Notes: a model not told the origin generated them from the sequence alone. A DNA stretch of 64,000 nucleotides from CAVVFX01 sp963747535 (GCA_963747535.1 CAVVFX010000011.1:445158-509157), one strand, 5' to 3'; positions 42,251 through 51,070 are shown, counted from the stretch's first letter. Made by a program: numbers and translations.

Positions 42251-43269
42251 CGAGTCGTTTTCTCGACGCCTGCCGTCGGCGTCCCACCGACGTGCGCCCG
42301 GTCTGGTTCATGCGCCAGGCCGGCCGGTACCTCAAACAGTACCGCGATATCCGATCCAAACACACCATGCTCGAAATGTGCATGCGTCCCGACATCGCTG
42401 CCACCGTTACGCTGCAGCCTGTCGAGATCCTGGATGTCGACGCCGCGGTCATCTTCGCGGACCTTCTCCTGCCCGTGATTCCCATGGGCCTCAAGCTCGC
42501 TTACGCCACCGGCGAAGGACCGATCATCGACAATCCAGTCCGCACCTCCGAGGACGTCGATTCCCTCTCCACCAACAACACCGATGATCTCGGTTATGTC
42601 GGAGAAGCCATTCAGATTGTCACTCGCGCCTTAAACGGCCGCGTCCCCGTCATCGGCTTCGTCGGTGCGCCGTTCACCATGGCCAGTTACATGGTGGAGG
42701 GCAGTTCCACCCGCAACTTTGTCCACACCAAGCGGCTCATGTATAGCGACGAGACCCTGTGGCGCCGCCTCATGGGCAAGATCGTCGACGTGCTCGCGCC
42801 GTTCGCAGCCCAGCAGGTCGCCGCCGGCGCCCGCTGCATCCAGGTTTTCGACAGCTGGGTCGGAGCGCTTGGCGCCGACGACTACGTTCGCTACGCCGCG
42901 CCCTACTCCCGCGCTCTGATCGAACGCATCCGCTCCAACGGTGTCCCGGTGATTCACTTCGGCACCGGCGCCTCCGGCTATTTCCGCGAACTGCACGCCG
43001 CCGGCGGTGACGTCATGGGCGTCGACTGGCGTCTCAACATCGATCAGGCTTGGATGGACATCAGCTACCGCGCGGCCATTCAGGGCAATCTCGACCCGGT
43101 GGTTCTCTTCGCTCCCATGGCCGAGCTCAAGGTCCGCGTCCACGAACTTCTGCGCCGCACTGGAACGCGTCCCGGCCATATCTTCAACTTGGGCCATGGA
43201 ATCCTTCCCGAAACCCCGGTGGACCATGTCAAGGCCGTAGTCCAGATGGTCCGCGAGTTCAAGCCGTAG
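42247..43269 (+). CDS. hemE: uroporphyrinogen decarboxylase HemE
   Basis: A protein of about 340 residues converting uroporphyrinogen III to coproporphyrinogen III. Signature motifs: RPVWFMRQAGRYL near residue 25, GFVGAPFTMASYMVEG, IQVFDSWVGAL, and the C-terminal FNLGHGILPETPVDHV. The active-site Asp lies in VDAAVIFADLLLP. ATG 42247 overlaps the apbE stop (ATGA), showing translational coupling; ATG 42232 adds five residues. Followed 4 nt later by hemG, so these form a haem unit. Confidence 0.96.
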   Translation: MTSRFLDACRRRPTDVRPVWFMRQAGRYLKQYRDIRSKHTMLEMCMRPDIAATVTLQPVEILDVDAAVIFADLLLPVIPMGLKLAYATGEGPIIDNPVRTSEDVDSLSTNNTDDLGYVGEAIQIVTRALNGRVPVIGFVGAPFTMASYMVEGSSTRNFVHTKRLMYSDETLWRRLMGKIVDVLAPFAAQQVAAGARCIQVFDSWVGALGADDYVRYAAPYSRALIERIRSNGVPVIHFGTGASGYFRELHAAGGDVMGVDWRLNIDQAWMDISYRAAIQGNLDPVVLFAPMAELKVRVHELLRRTGTRPGHIFNLGHGILPETPVDHVKAVVQMVREFKP

Positions 43270-43273
43270 ACCC

Positions 43274-44572
43274 GTGGTCATCATCGCAGGCGGCGGACTC
43301 TCCGGCCTGACTGCCGCATTCTACCTCCAACGCGCCGGCATTCCGTTCCGCCTCTTCGAACCCCAGCGGCGCCTCGGCGGCGTGATGTTGACCGAGCAGA
43401 TCGAAGGCTTCACGGTAGAAGCCGGTCCCGATAGCTGGCTCACGTCGAAGCCGTGGGCCATGGAACTCCTCCGCGACGCCGGCCTCGACGGCGAAGTCAT
43501 CGGCTGCAACGAAGAAAACCGTAAAACCTGGATCTGGCGAGACGGACGCCTGGTCCGCTATCCCGAAGGCTTCCAGTTAATGGTCCCGACCTCCGTCATG
43601 GCCATCCTGCGCAGCCCGTTGCTGAGCCTCGGCGCAAAAGTCAGAATGGCGGCCGAATGGTTCCGACGTCCCGTCGTTCGTCCTCCCGGCGACCGTTCCG
43701 TAGCCGAATTTGTCAGTGATCATTTCGGACAGGAAGCCGTCGACTATCTGGCTGAGCCGCTCCTCTCCGGCATTTACGGAGGCGAGCCGGCGCTGCTCAG
43801 CGCGGAGTCGGTCCTTCCAAAATTCGTGGAGTTGGAGCGCAGGTACGGGAGTGTAGCCCGAGGCGTCCGCAAAGAACCTTCTAAAGCCACGGGCCCTGCA
43901 TTTCAGGCGCTACGCGGAGGATTCCAGCAGCTAATCGATAGACTAACCGTGCCCTACGAACGAGGCGCCATTGAAGCCATCGAGCCCAAGCGCATTCGCG
44001 CAGGAGGCCAATGGGTCGACGCCGATCACGTCATCCTCGCCTGCGGAGCCACCGCTTCCGCCAACGCCCTGCAGTCCGTGGACCTGGAGTTGTCGACGCT
44101 TCTCTGGGCCATCCAATACTCCTCGGCGACAGTGGTTGCGCTGGGCTATCGTCGCGACCAGATTCGCCATCCCCTCGACGGCTTCGGCTTCCTGGTACCC
44201 AAAAAGGAGCGGAATCGCATGACGGCCTGCACCTGGGTCAGTTCGAAATGGGATCATCGTGCGCCCGCGGGTCACGTCCTGCTCCGCTGCTTCGTCGGCG
44301 ACACCAATCCTGGAGCGGACGCGGAGGCGCTCAACGGCCTCCGAACCTATATGGGCGTAACCGCCGAGCCTCTGTTCATCAAAGTCTACGCGTGGCCCAA
44401 CTCGATGGCGCAATATCACGTCGGGCACCGCAACAGGATTCAGGAGATCGAGTCCCGCGCCGCACGTCATCCCGGACTCCATCTGCTGGGCAACGCCTAT
44501 CACGGCATCGGCATCCCAGACTGCATCCGCGAAGCCAAACGTTGCGCCGTACAGATTTCAGCCCGCCCATAG
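43274..44572 (+). CDS. hemG: oxygen-dependent protoporphyrinogen oxidase (HemG/HemY)
   Basis: A 432-residue FAD enzyme. The N-terminal Rossmann motif is VIIAGGGLSGLTAAFYLQRAG (split here), followed by FEPQRRLGGVMLTE and GFTVEAGPDSWLTSKP, a strong PPO signature. The C-terminus has the second FAD part GLHLLGNAYHGIGIPDCI. It oxidises protoporphyrinogen IX with O2, one step before haem (or coproporphyrinogen III, if the organism uses the coproporphyrin route). GTG 43274 is 4 nt after hemE. Confidence 0.92.
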   Translation: MVIIAGGGLSGLTAAFYLQRAGIPFRLFEPQRRLGGVMLTEQIEGFTVEAGPDSWLTSKPWAMELLRDAGLDGEVIGCNEENRKTWIWRDGRLVRYPEGFQLMVPTSVMAILRSPLLSLGAKVRMAAEWFRRPVVRPPGDRSVAEFVSDHFGQEAVDYLAEPLLSGIYGGEPALLSAESVLPKFVELERRYGSVARGVRKEPSKATGPAFQALRGGFQQLIDRLTVPYERGAIEAIEPKRIRAGGQWVDADHVILACGATASANALQSVDLELSTLLWAIQYSSATVVALGYRRDQIRHPLDGFGFLVPKKERNRMTACTWVSSKWDHRAPAGHVLLRCFVGDTNPGADAEALNGLRTYMGVTAEPLFIKVYAWPNSMAQYHVGHRNRIQEIESRAARHPGLHLLGNAYHGIGIPDCIREAKRCAVQISARP

Positions 44573-44667
44573 CCGGGTTGCCCGCGGCAAATCCACCGTG
44601 ACAGCACGCTTCTCTCCGCTGCCACCGCCCCACAATTCATGCAGAATCAGCGGAAGGCCAAAGCCTA

Positions 44668-44686
44668 TCCCTCCCTTTTGGAGGGA
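44668..44686 (+). promoter_or_regulatory. hairpin that would hide the ald ribosome binding site
   Basis: TCCCTCC (44668-44674) and GGAGGGA (44680-44686) are perfect complements over a 5-nt loop CTTTT. GGAGGG is the best Shine-Dalgarno for ald (ATG 44697). Folding would block it, offering translational control; this effect is inference. Confidence 0.5.
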
Positions 44687-44696
44687 CAATAAAGTT

Positions 44697-45827
44697 ATGA
44701 CAATCGGAGTGCCCAAGGAAGTCAAAGATCACGAGGCACGTGTGGGTGTGGTGCCAAGTGGAGTTACTGCACTGAAGGAAGCCGGTCACCGGGTCCTGGT
44801 GCAGACACTTGCCGGAGAAGGCAGTGCAATTACCGATGACGAGTATCGGGCGGCTGGGGCCACCATCGTTTTGTCTGCGGAAGACGTTTGGAGCGGGGCC
44901 GATATGGTCGTAAAGGTTAAAGAGCCGGAACGCTCAGAATACCGCTACCTGCGGCCGGGTCTGATTCTGTTCACGTACCTGCACCTGGCTCCGCTGCCGG
45001 AATTGACGTCAGCCATGCTGGAGTCGCAAACCACGGGCGTGGCATACGAGACGATCGTCGAGAAAGATGGCAGCTTGCCCCTGCTAACGCCGATGAGCGA
45101 GGTTGCAGGGCGCATGGCCGTACAGATCGGAGCCCAGTATCTGGAAGCGCAGAACGGCGGCCGCGGGGTTCTGTTGAGCGGGATTCCGGGCGTCGCGCCG
45201 GCCAATGTGGTTATTCTGGGCGGTGGCGTCGTGGGAACCAATTCGGCGAAAATCGCGTTGGGCATGGGCGCCCACGTGACGGTGATTGACCGGAACTTGC
45301 AAAGGCTGCGCGAGTTGGATGATGTGTTCAACGGGCAGGTAGTGACGCTGGCGTCGAATACCTGGACGATCGGCGAGACTTTGAAGCATGCGGACCTGGT
45401 GGTCGGCGCGGTGCTGATTCCCGGAGCCTCGGCGCCCAAACTGGTCAGGCGTTCGATGATCACGCACATGAAGCGCGGCGCCGTGATGGTGGATGTCGCC
45501 ATCGATCAGGGAGGGTGTTTCGAGACCTCGCGAGCGACCACGCACACCGATCCAATTTACTTTGTCGATGGAGTTCTGCATTATTGCGTGGCGAATATGC
45601 CGGCCGCCGTCCCGCATACCTCGACCTTCGGCTTGACCAATGCAACTTTCCCCTACGTTTTGGAACTTGCGTTGAAAGGCCTGGAGAGGGCCTGCGACGA
45701 TCACTTTGGACTGCGTCAGGGCGTCAATACCTATCGCGGCTTTGTCACGCATCCGGGCGTCGCCTCATCGCAAGGGCGGCAATATCACGAGTTGTCGGCG
45801 CTGGCCGCGACGATGGGGGCGGCTTAG
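44697..45827 (+). CDS. ald: alanine dehydrogenase
   Basis: A 376-residue NAD-dependent L-alanine dehydrogenase. N-terminus MTIGVPKEVKDHEARVGV is canonical. Substrate-site residues are in VVKVKEP (Lys) and YLHLAP (His). NAD fold: VVILGGGVVGTNSAKIALGMGA with Asp in VIDRN. The C-terminal region NMPAAVPHTSTFGLTNAT matches the family. It interconverts L-alanine and pyruvate plus ammonia. ATG 44697 follows GGAGGG, itself inside a hairpin; reading further upstream has no support. It is 124 nt after hemG. Confidence 0.95.
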   Translation: MTIGVPKEVKDHEARVGVVPSGVTALKEAGHRVLVQTLAGEGSAITDDEYRAAGATIVLSAEDVWSGADMVVKVKEPERSEYRYLRPGLILFTYLHLAPLPELTSAMLESQTTGVAYETIVEKDGSLPLLTPMSEVAGRMAVQIGAQYLEAQNGGRGVLLSGIPGVAPANVVILGGGVVGTNSAKIALGMGAHVTVIDRNLQRLRELDDVFNGQVVTLASNTWTIGETLKHADLVVGAVLIPGASAPKLVRRSMITHMKRGAVMVDVAIDQGGCFETSRATTHTDPIYFVDGVLHYCVANMPAAVPHTSTFGLTNATFPYVLELALKGLERACDDHFGLRQGVNTYRGFVTHPGVASSQGRQYHELSALAATMGAA

Positions 45828-45893
45828 ACAACGTCAGGAACTCGAGACAGCATTGGCAGATCAACGATCGGGTATACACGTAGTTATATTCCG

Positions 45894-45922
45894 TTGCATT
45901 CATTTTCCGGCTGTCATACAAT
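45894..45922 (+). promoter_or_regulatory. sigma70-type promoter upstream of the 45945 membrane gene
   Basis: TTGCAT (45894-45899), a 17-nt spacer and TACAAT (45917-45922) precede GAGGAG and ATG 45945. Both boxes and spacing are good. Confidence 0.55.
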
Positions 45923-45944
45923 CGGTGCGACGAGGAGCAATAAC

Positions 45945-46400
45945 ATGAAGCCAATCAACACCGGGCGAGCTTTACTAGGTGGCATCGTTGCGGCGGTGAT
46001 CATCGATCTGATCGAGAGCATAATGAACGGCGCGGTGCTCAAAAACGATTGGGCTGCAGCTATGCAAGCGCTGGGAAAGTCCGGCGACGTGACCGGCTAC
46101 GCGATCGCGATCTACATGATCGGCGGTCTGCTGGAAGGAATTATCGGGGTGTGGTTGTACTCCGCACTGGTGAGCCGCTATGGAATGGGATCTGCGACCG
46201 CGGGCAAGGCCGGCCTGGTGGTGTGGGCTCTCGTTTCCGCCATCCCCAGCCTGATGATGATGCCGTCGGGGTTGATCCCGAGCCGTTTGATGACGTTCGG
46301 CGTCGTGGTGGATTTTATCGCGATCCTGCTAGGCGTCACCATGGGCGCACTTCTCTACCGTGAGGCAGATGCGCCGTTGTCGCGGGCAGCGCGCGCATAA
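45945..46400 (+). CDS. small four-helix membrane protein
   Basis: A 151-residue integral membrane protein with helices at about 8-25, 53-75, 88-106 and 116-138. The first helix begins GRALLGGIVAAVIIDLIES and holds polar Asp/Glu; a Met/Gly-rich GGLLEGIIGVWLY helix follows. GAGGAG sits 8 nt before ATG 45945, with a good promoter upstream. No family recognised. It is followed 42 nt later by uppP, perhaps co-transcribed. Confidence 0.75.
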   Translation: MKPINTGRALLGGIVAAVIIDLIESIMNGAVLKNDWAAAMQALGKSGDVTGYAIAIYMIGGLLEGIIGVWLYSALVSRYGMGSATAGKAGLVVWALVSAIPSLMMMPSGLIPSRLMTFGVVVDFIAILLGVTMGALLYREADAPLSRAARA

Positions 46401-46442
46401 TCGGCTCTCGCGTGCTGCGGGGCGGAAGAGGTTCGCGTTACC

Positions 46443-47315
46443 ATGAGCCTTTCGCCCCCTATGAATGACTATCTGCTTAGTTTCATCCTCGGAATCGTCG
46501 AGGGCCTGACGGAATTTCTTCCGGTCAGCTCGACAGCGCATCTGCGGATCAGTGAAGCGCTGCTTGGCGTCGACCTCCAGGATGGCTATTGGAAGATGTT
46601 CTCCATTGTCATCCAACTTGGCGCGATTCTCTGCCTCCCGATCATCTTCAGGAGCCGGATTGCCGAGTTCCTCTCCACTTTCCCCAAAGGCATTCGCGGG
46701 GATCGCAACCTATTCACGCACCCTTTGACCCTGACACTTCTGGCATTCGCCTGCACTTCGGTTTTGTCATTGCTCTCGCTGAAAATCATCGGCAAGCATC
46801 TGGAGAGCCTGGTCGTCATGGGGAGTGCCTTCATCGTTGGAGGCATTATCATGTGGTACGTGGATGACCGCTACGGACGCCAGGCGTCGGGCGACGTTGA
46901 GTCGATTACCGCGCCCCAGGCCGTCTGGATCGGTGTCTGCCAGACCCTTGCGCCAATCTTCCCGGGAACGTCGCGGTCGATGGCGACGATCGCGGCGGGA
47001 GAACTGGCCGGACTTTCCCGCACGACTTCACTTGAATTCTCGTTCCTGCTTTCCATTCCGACGATGGCCGCCGCGAGCTGTTTCGATCTTTTCAGAACTC
47101 TTCATCCGTCACACTCCGCTGAGCCCGCGCCCCCGGTTCATATCGATGGACACGGATGGGTTCTGCTGGCGATCGGTTTCGTGGTTTCGTTTTTCGTCGC
47201 GTGGGGCGTAGTCGCGTGGTTCTTGAACTGGGTACGGACTCGAGGTTTCGCCCCGTTCGCTATCTACCGCATCGTGTTGGGAATTGCCGTGCTGGTGTGG
47301 GCCGCCAGGACTTAA
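46443..47315 (+). CDS. uppP: undecaprenyl-diphosphatase UppP (BacA)
   Basis: A 290-residue polytopic membrane enzyme that recycles the lipid carrier for peptidoglycan and other polymers and confers bacitracin resistance when abundant. Signature motifs: EGLTEFLPVSSTAHL (about 20-34) and PGTSRSMATIAAG (about 176-188), which hold the catalytic Glu/Ser/Arg residues. About eight helices. ATG 46443 or, six codons later, 46461 (MNDYLLSF) may be the start. Confidence 0.95.
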   Translation: MSLSPPMNDYLLSFILGIVEGLTEFLPVSSTAHLRISEALLGVDLQDGYWKMFSIVIQLGAILCLPIIFRSRIAEFLSTFPKGIRGDRNLFTHPLTLTLLAFACTSVLSLLSLKIIGKHLESLVVMGSAFIVGGIIMWYVDDRYGRQASGDVESITAPQAVWIGVCQTLAPIFPGTSRSMATIAAGELAGLSRTTSLEFSFLLSIPTMAAASCFDLFRTLHPSHSAEPAPPVHIDGHGWVLLAIGFVVSFFVAWGVVAWFLNWVRTRGFAPFAIYRIVLGIAVLVWAART

Positions 47316-47335
47316 CACGGAGTCGCCGCCACGTC

Positions 47336-47593
47336 CTATTGCGTCTTTTCTTTCACTTTATCGGCGCCCTCTTCGGTTTTCGAAGCTGTGGCGTGAGCAG
47401 CCTTCTTCGTGCCTTTCTTGACGTCCTTGGCCGCTTTCTTGGTTCCGTTTGCGGTAGCCTTTCCGACGTCCTTGCCGGCTTCCTTGGTGTCGTGCCCAGC
47501 ATCTTTCAAATCGTCCTTCACCTGTGCAACGGCCGGCAGCGAAAGTGCAGCGCCCAGGATAAGAGCCGACACTGTGGCGAAAATTGTTCTCAT
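47336..47593 (-). CDS. small secreted Lys/Ala-rich LEA-like protein
   Basis: An 85-residue protein with a signal peptide ending SLPAVA-Q. The mature part is very rich in Lys, Ala, Asp and Thr with loose repeats: VKDDLKDAGHDTKEAGKDVGKAT and TKKAAKDVKKGTKKAAHAT (each shortened by the reader's rule). This charge-repeat pattern is like late-embryogenesis-abundant or CsbD-type stress proteins, predicted disordered or amphipathic helical. Convergent with uppP, 20 nt apart. Role unknown. Confidence 0.72.
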   Translation of the reverse strand: MRTIFATVSALILGAALSLPAVAQVKDDLKDAGHDTKEAGKDVGKATANGTKKAAKDVKKGTKKAAHATASKTEEGADKVKEKTQ

Positions 47594-47633
47594 GTATTGC
47601 CTCGCTTATACACTTAGCAATCCGAGGGCCTAG

Positions 47634-48401
47634 TCATTTTCCGGACCAGCAGGCCACTCGCTTTTCCAGAAACGCGGTGATCCCTTCCTGAGCGTCAGCC
47701 GCCATGCTATTCATCGCCATGACTTCTTTGGTGTACGCGTAAGCCTTCGCCTGGTCCAGATCGATTTGCGCGTAAAAGGCCTCCTTGCCGATCGCGACCG
47801 TCAGCGGACTCGCCTTTGCAATTTGCGCGGCCATGGCTAACGCTTCCCCACGCAACGCACCGACCGCGACGACACGATTTACCAGGCCCCAATCCGCCGC
47901 CCTCCGCGCATCGATCAATTCGCCCGTGAACAGCATTTCGAGCGCCCGCTTGCTGCCGATCGCGCGGCTCAGCGCCACCATCGGAGTGCTGCAAAAGAGC
48001 CCGATCTTCACACCCGGTGTGCCAAAGCGCGCGGCCTCCGACGCGACAATGAGATCGCACGTGGCCGCGAGTTGGCATCCGGCAGCCGTAGCAATCCCCT
48101 GCACTTCCGCAATCACCGGCTGCGGAATCTGCTGGATCTTCTCCATCAATCGCGTGCAGACGTCGAAAATCTCGCGGTACTCGCCGAGACTCCTGCCGGT
48201 CATCTCGGCGAGATCGTGTCCCGACGAAAATACGGTGCCCGCGGCCGCCAGAACGACCGCGCGAACCTGGGGATGCCGTCCCACCTCATCGAGAGTCTCG
48301 ATCAACTCGCGCATCAACTCCAAAGACAACGCGTTCCGCCGATCCGGACGGTTCAGCGTCACGATCGCTGTCGCATCCACAATTTCACGAAGAATCATCA
48401 T
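47634..48401 (-). CDS. enoyl-CoA hydratase/isomerase-family protein
   Basis: A 255-residue crotonase-fold protein. NRPDRRNALSLELM near the N-terminus, oxyanion-hole SSGHDLAEM and AAGCQLAATCDL, then FGTPGVKIGLFC. The position of the first catalytic Glu of true hydratases (GGG.EL..) reads GCQLAATC, so the hydratase Glu is not seen; isomerase, hydrolase or dehydratase activity is possible. The start overlaps the stop of the ThDP-enzyme gene by 4 nt (ATGA), implying a shared pathway on a CoA ester. Confidence 0.85.
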   Translation of the reverse strand: MMILREIVDATAIVTLNRPDRRNALSLELMRELIETLDEVGRHPQVRAVVLAAAGTVFSSGHDLAEMTGRSLGEYREIFDVCTRLMEKIQQIPQPVIAEVQGIATAAGCQLAATCDLIVASEAARFGTPGVKIGLFCSTPMVALSRAIGSKRALEMLFTGELIDARRAADWGLVNRVVAVGALRGEALAMAAQIAKASPLTVAIGKEAFYAQIDLDQAKAYAYTKEVMAMNSMAADAQEGITAFLEKRVACWSGK

Positions 48402-50050
48402 TTCTTTTTACCTGCGATCTGCCATTCGGTGAACGGCGAACGGACGCCCGAAACATTGACATTGAGGCAATACGGAATTCCCGCCGAGAAAGCCCGCTCG
48501 ACCGCCGGACGCACCTGTTCCAGTGTGTCGATGGTCTCGCCGCCTCCGCCGAAACCTCGCATGATCAGGTCGTAGCGTGTACGCCGCAATTCGCACGCCA
48601 CCGTGTTACCGCCACCTTGCAATTCGCGTTCAATCCCCCAACCCCCATCGTTGCCCACGATGATCACGATCGGCAGCTTGTGGCGGACCGCCGAATCCAT
48701 CTCCGCGATATAGAAGCCCAGCGACCCGTCCCCGGTGATCACCGCGACCGGCTTGCCGGGATTCGCCAACTGCATCGCGAGTCCGTTGGGCAAGCCTGCG
48801 CCGATAGTGCCGAGTGGTCCCAGGCGCAGCCAGCGTCCCGGTTCGGTAATGGGATGGGTCGCGCGTCCCCAGTGAACTACGTCACCGCCATCCCAGGAAT
48901 AAATCAGATTGTTCGGCGACCACTTCTTGAATTCCGCAAAGAAAGCGGCCGGATGCAGTGGCGACAATGTGCTGCGGACCTGATCCGCGAGTTGACCCTC
49001 CCAATCGGCTTTCCATGCCCGAAGCTGATCGAGCCACGGCAGCGGCGTCCATTTCTGCTTCCCCGCTTCGGCCAACAGTGCCTGCAGCGTACTTTTCACA
49101 TCCGCACAGATGCCAATTTCGAGTTTGCGATTCAGCCCCAGCTCTTGAGGGTGAATATCCACCTGGATGAACCGCGCGCCGGGGCTGAACAGGCGTGGAC
49201 CCCCTAACGCGAGCCGGTAGTCGATGCGCTTGCCCAGCACCAGGAACAGGTCGGCTTCTTTGAAGGCCTTGTGGACCGCTTTGTTGAGCGCCGGATCGGC
49301 GTAGCCCAGACACAACGGATGCTCGTCGGAGATGGCGCCCTTGGCCATGGTGATGGTGTAGACCGGCAGTGACGTCAGTTCCACGAATTGGCGCAATTCA
49401 TCGCAGGCATCCGCCCACCAGATTCCGCTTCCCGCAATGATCACGGGGTGTCGCGCGGACTTGAGCGCCTCAATCGTCCCCTCGACCTGCCGCGGGTCGG
49501 GAGCCAGGGCAAGATCCGCGACCGGCGCCGGCGCATTCGACGCTTGCTCGGTTTGCCCGGTGAATACATCGACCGGAATGGTCAGATGGACGGGACCTTT
49601 TCGTCCCGTGTTGGCCTCGTTACAAGCGCGTCCCAGATAGAACGGGATTTGCGCCGGACTCGGCGGCCGGGCGGCCCACTTCACTACCGGACGCGCCATC
49701 TCGACCTGCTCGATGTCCTGAAATGCGCCGCGATCGGCCGAGTTGGTAGCCAGGCTGCCACTGACCGCGATTACCGGACTGCAATTCAGGTAGGCTGTCG
49801 CGATTCCTGTGAGCGAATTGGTGTGGCCCGGACCGCCGGTCACCAGTGTCAGGGCGGGCCTGCGCGTCACCCGAGCCAGTGCGTCGGCGGCATGCACCAC
49901 GGCGGATTCGTGTCGCATATCGACAATCCGCACACCTGCGCGGGCGGCTTCGATCAGTACTTCATTGAGGTGGTCGCCGACCAGAGTGAAGAGTTGGGAG
50001 ATTTCGAGCTGTGCGAGAGTTCGTACAAAAAGTTCAGCGCCTGTTGGCAT
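48398..50050 (-). CDS. thiamine-diphosphate enzyme (acetolactate synthase / 2-hydroxyacyl-CoA lyase group)
   Basis: A 550-residue three-domain ThDP protein. PYR domain with catalytic Glu48 in MRHESAVVHAAD. Central domain about 190-330. PP domain with the ThDP-metal motif GDGSLGFYIAEMDSAVRHKLP (cut for length) ending in NDGGWG. Relatives include acetolactate synthase, oxalyl-CoA decarboxylase and 2-hydroxyacyl-CoA lyase. No small regulatory IlvH or branched-chain genes lie nearby; the coupled crotonase-fold gene favours an acyl-CoA substrate, by inference. ATG 50050 overlaps the -35/spacer of the galE promoter. Confidence 0.86.
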   Translation of the reverse strand: MPTGAELFVRTLAQLEISQLFTLVGDHLNEVLIEAARAGVRIVDMRHESAVVHAADALARVTRRPALTLVTGGPGHTNSLTGIATAYLNCSPVIAVSGSLATNSADRGAFQDIEQVEMARPVVKWAARPPSPAQIPFYLGRACNEANTGRKGPVHLTIPVDVFTGQTEQASNAPAPVADLALAPDPRQVEGTIEALKSARHPVIIAGSGIWWADACDELRQFVELTSLPVYTITMAKGAISDEHPLCLGYADPALNKAVHKAFKEADLFLVLGKRIDYRLALGGPRLFSPGARFIQVDIHPQELGLNRKLEIGICADVKSTLQALLAEAGKQKWTPLPWLDQLRAWKADWEGQLADQVRSTLSPLHPAAFFAEFKKWSPNNLIYSWDGGDVVHWGRATHPITEPGRWLRLGPLGTIGAGLPNGLAMQLANPGKPVAVITGDGSLGFYIAEMDSAVRHKLPIVIIVGNDGGWGIERELQGGGNTVACELRRTRYDLIMRGFGGGGETIDTLEQVRPAVERAFSAGIPYCLNVNVSGVRSPFTEWQIAGKKK

Positions 50051-50072
50051 GTCAGGCTCATGTTAATACAAT
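50044..50072 (+). promoter_or_regulatory. galE promoter, giving a leaderless or near-leaderless mRNA
   Basis: TTGGCA (50044-50049), 17 nt, TACAAT (50067-50072). A start point 6-7 nt downstream would be at about 50078-50079, on the galE GTG. The -35 box lies inside the first codons of the divergent ThDP gene. Confidence 0.6.
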
Positions 50073-50077
50073 CAGGT

Positions 50078-51049
50078 GTGGCGAAGAAACGCATTCTGGT
50101 TACCGGTGGCGCAGGATACATTGGCTCGACGACTGCCTTGCTGTTATTGGACGCCGGCTACGACGTAGTGGTGGTCGATGATTTGTCGCGGGGACATCGC
50201 GATAACGTCGATCCCAAGCGGCTGCGGCTGCTCAATACGCTCGATACCGATGCGCTGACTGCACTGCTGAAGGCCGAACCTTGCGAGGCCGTGATTCACT
50301 TCGCCGCCTTTATCGCGGTGGGCGAATCGATGAAGTATCCCGAAACGTATTTTCACAACAACGTTGCCGGCTCTCTGTCGTTATTTACCGCGATGGTCCG
50401 GGCGGGTGTGAAGGCGCTGGTCTTCTCCTCAACGGCCGCGGTCTATGGGATGCCGGTCACGATCCCTATTCCCGAAGATTCGCCGTATGCAGCGGTGAAT
50501 CCTTACGGCGAATCGAAGGTGATGGTCGAGACCATGCTGCGCTGGTTCGACATGCTCCACGGGCTGCGCAGCATCTGTCTGCGCTATTTCAACGCGTCGG
50601 GCGCGGAAGAGAAGTTGCGCGTCGGCGAGCGCCACGAACCCGAGACGCACCTCATCCCTTTGTTGTTCCGAGCGGTGCAAACCGGCGAGCCGGTCACGTT
50701 ATTCGGCCAGGATTACGACACGCCGGACGGCACCTGCATCCGCGACTATATCCATGTCAGCGATCTCGCGCAGGCCCATATACTCGCAGTCGAGCATCTG
50801 CTGAGTGGCGGCGCGTCCGATCGCTACAACGTCGGGACCGGCACGGGATTCTCGGTGAGCGAGGTGCTGCATGCGGTCGAGGAAGTGACGGGGAAGAAGG
50901 TGCCGTATCAATTCGGACCGCGGCGGGATGGTGATCCGCCGGCACTGGTGGCCGATTCGACGCGCTTGCGGCAGGCTCTCGGTTGGACTCCGCGGCATAG
51001 CGATCTGAAGAAGATTGTCGAAACAGCGTGGAAATTCGCGACAAAGTAG
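50078..51049 (+). CDS. galE: UDP-glucose 4-epimerase GalE
   Basis: A protein of about 323 residues, extended SDR. NAD motif RILVTGGAGYIG at the very N-terminus, DDLSRGHRDNV, catalytic Ser in FSSTAAVYG, Tyr/Lys in NPYGESK, and LRYFNASGA and CIRDYIHVSDLA typical of GalE. It interconverts UDP-glucose and UDP-galactose for surface polysaccharides. GTG 50078 starts AKKRILVTGG and suits the promoter; ATG 50060 (adding MLIQSG) is the alternative but would lie upstream of the -10 box. Longer readings run antisense through the ThDP gene and are rejected. Confidence 0.93.
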   Translation: MAKKRILVTGGAGYIGSTTALLLLDAGYDVVVVDDLSRGHRDNVDPKRLRLLNTLDTDALTALLKAEPCEAVIHFAAFIAVGESMKYPETYFHNNVAGSLSLFTAMVRAGVKALVFSSTAAVYGMPVTIPIPEDSPYAAVNPYGESKVMVETMLRWFDMLHGLRSICLRYFNASGAEEKLRVGERHEPETHLIPLLFRAVQTGEPVTLFGQDYDTPDGTCIRDYIHVSDLAQAHILAVEHLLSGGASDRYNVGTGTGFSVSEVLHAVEEVTGKKVPYQFGPRRDGDPPALVADSTRLRQALGWTPRHSDLKKIVETAWKFATK

Positions 51050-51070
51050 CGTACGCGTCTCAACGTAGCG

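Noticed and set aside
49388..50077. 230-codon upstream extension of galE
   Set aside because: It runs antisense through the ThDP gene; the NAD motif of GalE must be at the N-terminus, and a promoter lies at 50044-50072.
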